Origin: Pseudoalteromonas luteoviolacea
GTDB lineage: Bacteria; Pseudomonadota; Gammaproteobacteria; Enterobacterales; Alteromonadaceae
Reading direction: 5' to 3'
Assembly (NCBI RefSeq): GCF_001750165.1
Contig: NZ_CP015412.1
Coordinates: 930,001-994,000 of the forward strand
Length of the DNA: 64,000 bases
In this document: piece by piece, positions 57,302-64,000 of the stretch
Layout: each line of letters begins with the position of its first letter
Numbering within the stretch: the first letter of the stretch is position 1
Notes under the pieces: model-generated
Database searches by the model: none
What the model was told of the DNA's origin: nothing
What the model saw: the letters and a program-made list of their open reading frames with translations, nothing else
Program-made: the position numbers and the translations under genes

Positions 57302-58189
57302 ATGAGTAACTTAAATCTCTCGCTAACTGCTTTGCATACATTTTCTGTAGTTGCAAAAGAACTGAATTTCACGTCTGCATCTGGAATATTACATATTTCT
57401 CCCAGTGCAGTTAGTCATCAAATGAAGCTATTAGAAAGTCAGTTAGGTATGAGCTTATTTCATCGCAAATCTAAAGGGGTGACATTAACTAGAGATGCTA
57501 TTTTACTTGCGGAGCATATCAACAAAGGGTTCAATATTTTGGAGTTTGGTATTGATAATGCGCGGCGCTCGAGTCAGACCGAACGGGTTGTACTTGCAGT
57601 GATCCCCTCCTTGTTAGAGCATTGGTTAATTCCTAAATTGGGAGATTTTTATCAACGTTATCCACACATAGAGTTACAACTAATAGCACAAGACCAACTG
57701 GTCGATTTTAATCGTGAACATGTTGATGCACATTTACACTTTGGTCATGGACAATATCAAGGCCTCTCCTGCACGCAGCTTGCTACAGAGTGGGTTTACC
57801 CCGTATGTGCACCGAGTTATTCAAAAAGACTTGATGGTGAAGCGCACTTATTGAGTTATCAGGGTGGAAAAGAAGATGCGCCAGGCTGCATTGGTTGGAC
57901 AGAATGGTTTGAGAAACAGTCTATTAATAGCACTTTTCAAGACCGGCTTAGAGCGTTTAGTCATGTGGGTCATATATTAACAGCTGCAAAGTATGGTCAG
58001 GGGTTTGCGCTTGGGTGGCACCATATTGCGAGCGAAATGATCAAGCAAGGTACGCTAGTTAAACTGCCTTACAAGCCATTGAGTATGCCTTTTTCATATT
58101 TTTTTGTTATGCCAAATCAGTCGAAACAAAGCCGTGGAGTTAGATATGTACGTGAATGGCTGGCGCAGCAATTTACTCATTTAAACTAA
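57302..58189 (+). CDS. LysR-family transcriptional regulator
   Basis: 295 aa from ATG 57302, with GAGGAG 11 nt upstream. The helix-turn-helix (~8-60) includes F-T-S-A-S-G-I-L-H-I-S-P-S-A-V-S-H-Q; the region F-H-R-K-S-K-G-V and an effector-binding domain (~90-290) follow. The GcvA-like style (L-T-A-L-H-T-F) is common. It probably controls the divergent OsmC gene and itself. Confidence 0.88.
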   Translation: MSNLNLSLTALHTFSVVAKELNFTSASGILHISPSAVSHQMKLLESQLGMSLFHRKSKGVTLTRDAILLAEHINKGFNILEFGIDNARRSSQTERVVLAVIPSLLEHWLIPKLGDFYQRYPHIELQLIAQDQLVDFNREHVDAHLHFGHGQYQGLSCTQLATEWVYPVCAPSYSKRLDGEAHLLSYQGGKEDAPGCIGWTEWFEKQSINSTFQDRLRAFSHVGHILTAAKYGQGFALGWHHIASEMIKQGTLVKLPYKPLSMPFSYFFVMPNQSKQSRGVRYVREWLAQQFTHLN

Positions 58190-58500
58190 TACACGTGCTT
58201 ATTTAGTCGTTTATTGGAATTATTTTGTTTATATTTTTTCATAATTAAGGAGTTAATTAATCGTCTCATATTGATTATATAATTTTATTTCAATATCTTA
58301 GATGCTCTATCGGTCAGTGTGTAATGACTTTATGCTGCTTTCGTAGCGCTCAAGGATTGTAATTGGCCCTTAATATGTGGCTAAATTTAGTGTAAAACTT
58401 TTTATAGTATATGCAGTCTTAGAAAGCTCGATGGCGGTGTCAAATGTTGGCTCAAGGAAGTGTGTTTATTTAAGGCCTGATATAGAGGTGTAGGTAAAAG
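58190..58500. other. AT-rich intergenic region
   Basis: No gene, repeat or clear terminator is seen in these 311 bp. AAAAG lies just before the next start, with a weak GAGGTGTAGG ribosome region. Confidence 0.4.
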
Positions 58501-59427
58501 ATGTCTCAAACGAAAAATAATATTGCATTAGGGATAGCTTCGTCGGCACTGGCGTTGACGTTGTATAACTTTTCAATGCAAACAAGCAGTGTTCCAGCAT
58601 CAGTTGCAGATTTTCAATCTCAAACGGATAAAACGCAAGCCGTGGTGAATAATGCCCAAGTAGCTGATTTTCAAGATGATCAAAAATATACTGACATGGA
58701 TAATAGTGCGTTAATCGCGCGCATTGAATATTTAGAAGAACGCCTGTTAGATATCGAAAATCAATCGTTTGGAGCTGGGGCTTCGAATGGTGCGATAGAA
58801 GAGACTATCCTAGCTGTTATAGCAGAGAAAGAGCGACAAGACAGGCAGAAGCGCAATGAAGACAACCCCGTTTATGGTTTCTATGAAGACTTACCGAAAG
58901 ATTACGATCTAAAGTTAAAAACTGATCCAGAATATGCAACCCGAGTGAGTCAGGATCTGAGGGGGAAAGTGTTGGATCAGAGCCTTACACCGCAGGAGCG
59001 TTTGTCTGCTATGGGGCAGCTGCAAATGAATATGTATATCCTCAATCGTACTCAAGATGAAATGTTTGATTATGAGACTGTTGATGCGGTCCTTGAAATC
59101 AGTAGAAATAGTTCGGATGACAAGTTAAAAGTACAGGCGCTGGAAGTTGTCGCGCACTCTCCTGTCGTTGATAGGCGCATTGCTAAATCTTTACAAGATA
59201 TTATTGAGAAAGAGCCAAATAAATATATGAAAACGATGGCTGCTGAGGGTCTTATGGGACAGTACTACCAAGCTGATGAGAGTAATCCAGAAGTGAAGCA
59301 GCAGTTAGCAAATGATATTTTAGCAATGTACGACAATACAAGTAGTGCAGAAGTCCAAGCTGTGATGCAAAGATTGATTAAAGATGAAGAGCTATTGCAG
59401 CAAATTCGCAGAGATGCAGGTAGATAG
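58501..59427 (+). CDS. Uncharacterised membrane-anchored protein with helical repeats
   Basis: 308 aa, family not recognised. A hydrophobic N-terminal segment (~9-28, signal-anchor), a Gln/Asp-rich linker, a short coiled coil (~70-85: I-E-Y-L-E-E-R-L-L-D-I-E), then from ~140 a run of helices resembling HEAT-like repeats (L-K-V-Q-A-L-E-V-V-A-H-S, Y-M-K-T-M-A-A-E-G-L). Such proteins usually serve as scaffolds; no enzymatic motif is visible. Confidence 0.6.
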   Translation: MSQTKNNIALGIASSALALTLYNFSMQTSSVPASVADFQSQTDKTQAVVNNAQVADFQDDQKYTDMDNSALIARIEYLEERLLDIENQSFGAGASNGAIEETILAVIAEKERQDRQKRNEDNPVYGFYEDLPKDYDLKLKTDPEYATRVSQDLRGKVLDQSLTPQERLSAMGQLQMNMYILNRTQDEMFDYETVDAVLEISRNSSDDKLKVQALEVVAHSPVVDRRIAKSLQDIIEKEPNKYMKTMAAEGLMGQYYQADESNPEVKQQLANDILAMYDNTSSAEVQAVMQRLIKDEELLQQIRRDAGR

Positions 59428-59512
59428 GTCTCATTTTACACTGGTTTATTCACTGCTTTATTGAAGTGAGTGAGCGATCACTTTTTTGTTCTTTTTTATT
59501 TAGAGGTTGTTT

Positions 59513-59764
59513 TTGAATTACGTAGTGCTCTGTTTGTGTGCTGTTTTGGGTTTTCTTTTGTTGTTGCCGTTTTATAAGAAGATGTATTCCGTGGTGAAAG
59601 ATATGGATAAAGAGTTTTCTACTGGAATAAAAAAGGAAGATAGTTTTACCAATGGCGCACAAGGTAATTTCTTTATTGCGAAGTTTTATGTGATGTTGCT
59701 GCCGCTTGTCTGCCACATTATTGCTTCTTTTTTACTTTATTTGTTTATATCAAAATTGCTGTGA
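59513..59764 (+). CDS. Small two-helix membrane protein
   Basis: 83 aa from TTG 59513 (AGAGG 6 nt upstream); a TTG at 59507 is the alternative, and there is no ATG in this region. Helices lie at ~3-22 and ~60-82 around a charged soluble loop. The function is unknown. Confidence 0.5.
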   Translation: MNYVVLCLCAVLGFLLLLPFYKKMYSVVKDMDKEFSTGIKKEDSFTNGAQGNFFIAKFYVMLLPLVCHIIASFLLYLFISKLL

Positions 59765-59816
59765 CAAATTGTCTGTTATTATCATTGATTAAACTTGGGT
59801 ACATGCCTTTATTAAA

Positions 59817-59840
59817 AGGCAGCCTTTATTTTGACTGCCT
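59817..59840. terminator. Possible terminator
   Basis: Stem AGGCAG and CTGCCT with a 12-nt loop, 52 bp after the small membrane protein gene and facing the SelW-like gene. Short stem and weak T run. Confidence 0.35.
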
Positions 59841-59925
59841 AAGTAATTTACTGCGGAATGAAGCCGATACTTTTCTTGGCTCAGACCGATAAGCTGAATA
59901 TCGCTAAATTAAATCTTAGATCGAT

Positions 59926-60210
59926 TTAACTTTGGTGTTTATCAATATGGCCTAAGTCTCGGCTAGGGTCCAATTGGTCTCTTACACGTCTTTTAAGCTC
60001 CTTAGCTTCTGGAAATCCGCTATCTTGGACTCGACACCAAATTAATTTGTCATTAAAAAATATTTGAAAAATGCCTTTACTGGCCGGTGCAAGAGAGACT
60101 TCGGCGAGATCTGACCCAAAAGTCGACAGCAGCTCCTGTGCAAGCCAACCACTTCTTAGGAGCCACTGGCATAGTACGCAATAATGTATGGTAATTTTAG
60201 GTTTATTCAT
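59926..60210 (-). CDS. SelT/SelW/SelH-like thioredoxin-fold protein
   Basis: A 94-aa protein with C11-V-L-C14 in the position of the Rdx-family redox motif (C-x-x-C, cysteine form, no selenocysteine), followed by L-R-S-G-W-L-A-Q-E and G-I-F-Q-I-F-F-N. Its role is presumed thiol redox chemistry; the substrate is unknown. Confidence 0.85.
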   Translation of the reverse strand: MNKPKITIHYCVLCQWLLRSGWLAQELLSTFGSDLAEVSLAPASKGIFQIFFNDKLIWCRVQDSGFPEAKELKRRVRDQLDPSRDLGHIDKHQS

Positions 60211-60261
60211 ATTTAGTTCGTTATTGAATTTGGATTAAGTTACGCTGCTTACTTAAATGGG

Positions 60262-61158
60262 TTACTCGCCTTCACGCTGTGCATTTTGAACAAATTCAGA
60301 ATAGATTGTATCTTTTATCAGTCGGTCTGGTGTAAATGCATAATAATGTTGATAAACATTTTCGATACTGCCTATAAATGTCACATCATAGTGGCGCTCG
60401 ATTTCCTCTCTGATTGACAGAGGCGCAGGAAATATGCCAAACCCTTGTTGCCCTAAAGCTTTCATCAGCGCGCTATCGTCAACATGACCTGCTACAGACA
60501 TTTCTATGTTTAAGTCTTCGAGCCAGTATTGGATTGCATTTGTGACTGGACTTGCCTTTGCAGGTAAAATGATAGGCATATCTTTGAGTGTATTTGGGTA
60601 GTTTTTGCTGAGTTTGGAATAGTATGTGGAATTGCCGTAAAGGCCGAGTTGACTTTTACCTATTTCATGGCAAAAGGCTTTGAATGGGGTAGAGCTATCC
60701 AATGGCTTATCAGCAAGTACCAAATCAATTTTGTGCGTTGCCATCTGAGCCAATAGCTCGGATTGTTGCCCATCAATACAATGCAAATTGGTTATGCGTT
60801 CATGTTTAATGAGTGGCGATAGCCATTTTGAAACAAGTGACTTGGGTAAAGCGTCAGAAATACCCACTTTTAAAGTACGATTTATATTGTCGAGATCACC
60901 GCGGGTTGTTTCTAACCATTCTTCCGCCACACTAAACATATCATTGGCATATTGCTGGGTGAGTTGCCCATATTCGGTTAATCTTAACCCTCTGCCTTCA
61001 CGTACAAAAAGTGGTTTTCCTAGTCTTTGTTCTAAGCTCGTGATTTGCGCACTAATTGTTTGTGGGGTGAGATGCAGCACTTTACTTGCTGCAGCAATGC
61101 TACCTAGCTTACTTACTTGCCAAAAGTAATAGAGGTGATTGTAGTTTATATTCATCAT
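60262..61158 (-). CDS. nhaR: LysR-type regulator NhaR
   Basis: A 298-aa protein. The N-terminus N-I-N-Y-N-H-L-Y-Y-F-W is diagnostic for NhaR, followed by the helix-turn-helix with L-H-L-T-P-Q-T-I-S-A-Q-I. NhaR activates the sodium/proton antiporter nhaA in response to Na+ in related bacteria; nhaA is not adjacent here. The start could be the first or the second ATG (61158 or 61155). Confidence 0.87.
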   Translation of the reverse strand: MMNINYNHLYYFWQVSKLGSIAAASKVLHLTPQTISAQITSLEQRLGKPLFVREGRGLRLTEYGQLTQQYANDMFSVAEEWLETTRGDLDNINRTLKVGISDALPKSLVSKWLSPLIKHERITNLHCIDGQQSELLAQMATHKIDLVLADKPLDSSTPFKAFCHEIGKSQLGLYGNSTYYSKLSKNYPNTLKDMPIILPAKASPVTNAIQYWLEDLNIEMSVAGHVDDSALMKALGQQGFGIFPAPLSIREEIERHYDVTFIGSIENVYQHYYAFTPDRLIKDTIYSEFVQNAQREGE

Positions 61159-61299
61159 ACTTCGTAAATTTCGATGTCTAAATAAGATTTAATCAGCTTT
61201 TATCTTTGATTCCACCTTAGTAGATTTAAGTGAAGGGCGCAATCATTTATTTCACCATTGTATAGTGATATGCGCGTATTTATGAGCGAGGTCAAAGAT

Positions 61300-61593
61300 A
61301 TGAAACTTAACTTAAGAATGACGGGCAAAGCAATTGGTAGTGCTGCAAAGGCAAAAGTATCTAAAATAGTCAGTGATCAATTATTTAAATATGTTGCAAA
61401 TATTCGTAAAGTTAAAGTCCACATCGACGAAGTCCCATCAAAGCTGCACGGTACGTTGACGCAATGTAGTATTGAAGTTCTTTTACCGGGCTTGCCAAGT
61501 ATTTCTGTCAAAGCCAAAGGAAAAAACTTGGTGCAAGCTATTAGCCGAGCGGTTAGTAATAGTGAAACTGTTTTAACACAAAAATTATGTTAA
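61300..61593 (+). CDS. HPF/RaiA-like small protein
   Basis: 97 aa from ATG 61300 (GAGG 10 nt upstream); ATGs at 61270 and 61282 are possible. The alternating pattern V-K-V-H-I-D-E-V, C-S-I-E-V-L-L-P-G and the final helix with A-I-S-R-A-V-S-N-S resemble the beta-alpha fold of ribosome hibernation factors. It is shorter than long HPF and lacks its dimer domain. A role on the ribosome is inferred. Confidence 0.65.
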   Translation: MKLNLRMTGKAIGSAAKAKVSKIVSDQLFKYVANIRKVKVHIDEVPSKLHGTLTQCSIEVLLPGLPSISVKAKGKNLVQAISRAVSNSETVLTQKLC

Positions 61594-61867
61594 TTATTTT
61601 ACGAAGAGATTAGTACTCTTCAGTAACACCTCAATTATCCCTTTGACTCTTTTGGAATAAGAGTAGTTCTTGAGCACTTGCTGCAGCATGGAAGCTGCAT
61701 CTTTCCGCTGTTTTCGATAAAAGTTGATTAAAGTTTACGTTAATACATAAAAAAATTAATGTTGATTAAACTCTATTGACGATCATGTTAAAATCCTTTT
61801 CGACAAAGTTCTCCGTATAAATATTCTAATTACCTGGCTATATAGAAAACTTATCGGTCACGAGGGA

Positions 61868-61925
61868 AGCCACAAATTTATATTTATTTTAATAAAATGT
61901 TTATTTTAAGTGACAATTTGTGGCT
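61868..61925 (+). promoter_or_regulatory. 11-bp perfect inverted repeat upstream of the efflux operon
   Basis: AGCCACAAATT (61868-61878) and AATTTGTGGCT (61915-61925) are separated by 36 AT-rich bases, 56 bp before the adaptor gene. The arms could be two binding half-sites of a regulator or fold in mRNA. The rest of 61594-61980 shows no gene. Confidence 0.4.
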
Positions 61926-61980
61926 TGTTGTGTATTTTAATTAATGAAAAAAGCAGTTACATAATGCTCAAGGAAGTAAC

Positions 61981-63249
61981 ATGACATATATATCTGATAC
62001 CAGTGCTCAAGACACGCAAATAGAAAAAAAAAGGAATTATAAGCTCTACGTCGCTGTTGCTATCGGTATCGTTATTTTTTTTACTTTAATAGTTCCCCAA
62101 TTGTCTTTATGGGTTAGCGGGAAAAGTGCAGTCCGCTTAGAAAATATTCGTATCGCAGAAGTTAAAAAAGGACAATTTATTCGCGATATTTCAGTCCAAG
62201 GTCGGGTTGTCGCATCTAAACGCCCTACACTTTACAGCCCGGCTCAAGGTACAGTGACTTATCTAGTTACGCCAGGGGATACGGTCACTGTAGGCGAGTC
62301 TCTAGCATCAATTGACAGCCCTGAATTGACGAGTTTATTAGCACAAGAAAAATCTGAACTAACTCGGTTACAAACACAATTAGATAGAGAAAAAATTCAA
62401 GTTAAAAAACAAGATTTGGAGCAAGAGAATTATTTAGGAAAAGCATTGGTTGCATTGAACGCAGCAAAACGCGAAATGCGACGAAATGATGAAGGTCATA
62501 AGAATCAAGTGGTCAGTGATATTGATTTCCAAAAAGCCAAAGATGATTTAGAGAATGCACAAAGGGAATATCGCTTAGCCGTTAAAGAAGTTGCATTATT
62601 GAAAGAAAGTCAAAAGTTTGAAATTAAAACACGTGCACTGGAGTTAGAAGCACAACAAGTGATCGTGACTGAATTGCAAAGACAGGTTGCTTCACTTTCT
62701 ATTGTGTCACCTGTGGCTGGCATAGTTGGAAATTTGGCCGCAGAGCAGAAAAATTCAGTGACTAAAAATCAGCCGTTACTCAGTGTTGTAGATTTATCTC
62801 AGTATGAGGTTGAGGTCAATATCCCCGAGAATTATGCGGACGATCTGGCATTGGGTATGGGGGCTGATCTAATGCTGAATGGAAATGTGTATAAAGGTGA
62901 ACTAACCGCTATTTCGCCTGAAATCGTCGGTGGTCAAGTCGAAGGCAAAATCCGCTTCAAGGAAAAGAATATTAAAGGGCTGAGACAAAACCAGAGATTG
63001 ACCAGTCGAGTCGTGCTCGAAGAGAAAAGTGACGTTTTTTATCTTCCTCGTGGGCAATTTACAGAGTCTGGCGGAGGCCGTTTTGTGTATGTTGTGGAAG
63101 AAGATATTGCAGTTAAGAAATCTATCAAATTAGGTTCCAAGAGTTTAGGGCAAGTTGAAGTTATTTCCGGCCTAGCAATGGGCGAAAAAGTAGTAATTTC
63201 AGACCTAGACGTATTCAAAGAAGCAGGAAGTGTAAGAATCGTTCAATAG
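61981..63249 (+). CDS. Efflux periplasmic adaptor (MacA/HlyD-like)
   Basis: A 422-aa protein with one inner-membrane helix (~22-44), a lipoyl domain half (S-P-A-Q-G-T-V), a coiled-coil hairpin (~112-220), the second half (S-P-V-A-G-I-V-G-N-L) and beta-barrel domains; C-terminal G-L-A-M-G-E-K-V-V-I-S is typical. It works with the ATPase at 63259 and the permease beginning at 63961. AAGGAAGTAAC precedes the ATG. Confidence 0.87.
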   Translation: MTYISDTSAQDTQIEKKRNYKLYVAVAIGIVIFFTLIVPQLSLWVSGKSAVRLENIRIAEVKKGQFIRDISVQGRVVASKRPTLYSPAQGTVTYLVTPGDTVTVGESLASIDSPELTSLLAQEKSELTRLQTQLDREKIQVKKQDLEQENYLGKALVALNAAKREMRRNDEGHKNQVVSDIDFQKAKDDLENAQREYRLAVKEVALLKESQKFEIKTRALELEAQQVIVTELQRQVASLSIVSPVAGIVGNLAAEQKNSVTKNQPLLSVVDLSQYEVEVNIPENYADDLALGMGADLMLNGNVYKGELTAISPEIVGGQVEGKIRFKEKNIKGLRQNQRLTSRVVLEEKSDVFYLPRGQFTESGGGRFVYVVEEDIAVKKSIKLGSKSLGQVEVISGLAMGEKVVISDLDVFKEAGSVRIVQ

Positions 63250-63258
63250 GGGAAAGTT

Positions 63259-63948
63259 ATGTTAAGAATGGCTAATTTAGCGAAAACTTATCGCACAGAC
63301 ACAATCGAAACTAAAGCGCTTAGTTCATTTGATTTGGAAGTGAAACAAGGTGAATTTATCGCTGTAGTAGGTCCGTCTGGATCAGGGAAAACAACCTTTC
63401 TTAACATAACAGGTCTGCTTGAAATACCCAGTGAGGGCCAGTATTGGCTTGACGGTGTTGAGGTATCAACACTAGGAGACAAAGATAAATCTCGCTTAAG
63501 AAATGAAAAAATAGGCTTTATCTTTCAGAGTTTTAATCTCATTCCTGAATTGAATATTTATGATAATGTAGAAATGCCGCTGCGCTACAGAAAGTTATCG
63601 AGCGTGCAACGCAAAGAACGGGTAGAGCAAGCTCTCGAAAAAGTGGGGCTCTCTAATCGTCAAAAGCACTTCCCTTCTCAATTATCTGGTGGGCAGCAGC
63701 AACGCGTGGCGATAGCTAGAGCATTGGCAGGCTCCCCAGTTTTTCTATTAGCGGATGAGCCAACTGGTAATTTAGATTCGAAAATGGCCTCGGGGATCAT
63801 GTCATTACTAAAAGAAATTAATAGTACTGGTACGACTATAATTATGGTGACCCATGATCTAGAGCAAGCGACACAAGCTAGCAGAGTTATAGAAGTAAAA
63901 GATGGGGTGATAAGTGAATTAAAAAACTTTGCTCAAAAAATCGCTTAA
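63259..63948 (+). CDS. ABC transporter ATPase (MacB/LolD-like)
   Basis: A 229-aa protein with Walker A G-P-S-G-S-G-K-T-T, Q-loop F-Q-S-F-N-L-I-P, signature L-S-G-G-Q-Q-Q-R, Walker B L-L-A-D-E-P-T-G-N-L-D and H-loop T-H-D-L. It lies 9 bp after the adaptor. It is a paralogue of DarD in the same window, but the operon order (adaptor, ATPase, permease) differs from dar (permease, adaptor, ATPase). Confidence 0.92.
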   Translation: MLRMANLAKTYRTDTIETKALSSFDLEVKQGEFIAVVGPSGSGKTTFLNITGLLEIPSEGQYWLDGVEVSTLGDKDKSRLRNEKIGFIFQSFNLIPELNIYDNVEMPLRYRKLSSVQRKERVEQALEKVGLSNRQKHFPSQLSGGQQQRVAIARALAGSPVFLLADEPTGNLDSKMASGIMSLLKEINSTGTTIIMVTHDLEQATQASRVIEVKDGVISELKNFAQKIA

Positions 63949-63960
63949 GGTGGTAAATAT

Positions 63961-64000
63961 ATGATCAGTTACTATATCAAATTAGCCATTTTGAGTTTAT
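63961..64000 (+). CDS. Start of an FtsX-type permease, cut by the window end
   Basis: Thirteen codons (M-I-S-Y-Y-I-K-L-A-I-L-S-L) begin 12 bp after the ATPase stop. The hydrophobic opening and the operon position fit the MacB-like permease of this exporter. Confidence 0.6.
   Translation, partial: MISYYIKLAILSL

Noticed and set aside
61981..64000. Second darobactin-type cluster
   Set aside because: Adaptor and ATPase resemble DarC and DarD, but no precursor or radical SAM gene is present; a general MacAB-type pump explains it.

Overview
The window looks like chromosomal DNA of a marine gammaproteobacterium, most likely Pseudoalteromonas. It is AT-rich, and it carries an NhaR regulator, an archaic-looking chaperone-usher pilus, intergenic repeats with a TTGCGGG..CCCGCAA core, and a darobactin-type cluster of a kind I recall from Pseudoalteromonas. 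The genus is inferred from gene content, not proven.

Region 1 (1-28.1 kb) is a large tandem array that I read as a type VI secretion (T6SS) effector-immunity island. It holds two complete ~1260-1270 aa effectors (5980-9798 and 18916-22695), one cut by the left edge (1-2088), one disrupted by an IS3-family element (12000-16969), and two orphan effector tails (10867-11373 and 26743-27168). Interleaved are twelve intact and one chimeric gene for ~300 aa two-helix membrane proteins, which I read as immunity proteins. The effectors share an almost invariant first ~535 residues with a MIX-like motif, then split into types. The immunity proteins fall into three groups: alpha always follows an A-type tail, beta follows B-type tails, and gamma follows the single C-type tail. 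Each effector start is preceded by the same 91-bp leader. No VgrG, PAAR, adaptor or structural T6SS gene lies in the window.

Region 2 (28.1-30.6 kb) has intergenic repeats and an MFS exporter behind a good Fur box. Region 3 (30.7-36.2 kb, minus strand) is a chaperone-usher fimbrial operon: chaperone, usher, putative tip protein and pilin, followed by a gene broken by one in-frame stop.

Region 4 (36.6-47.3 kb) is the second highlight. A previously uncalled 58-aa ORF at 47047-47223 (minus) ends in WNWSKSF-EK, the exact core of darobactin A, the BamA-targeting bicyclic heptapeptide. Downstream on the same strand are an HExxH peptide-modification enzyme (not part of the darABCDE set as I know it), an FtsX-type permease (DarB), a membrane-fusion protein (DarC), an ATPase (DarD), the radical SAM/SPASM maturase (DarE) and an extra fused ABC exporter. 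A convergent secreted S41 peptidase lies at the far end. A terminator-like hairpin separates darA from the rest of the operon, and a sigma70-like promoter precedes darA.

Region 5 (48.4-64 kb) is mostly ordinary chromosome. It holds a chemoreceptor plus solute-binding protein pair, a lipoprotein amidohydrolase divergent from an OmpR-type two-component system, a periplasmic binding-like protein, a divergent OsmC/LysR pair, small conserved proteins, SelW-like and NhaR proteins, an HPF-like protein, and the start of a MacAB-type efflux operon that runs off the right edge.
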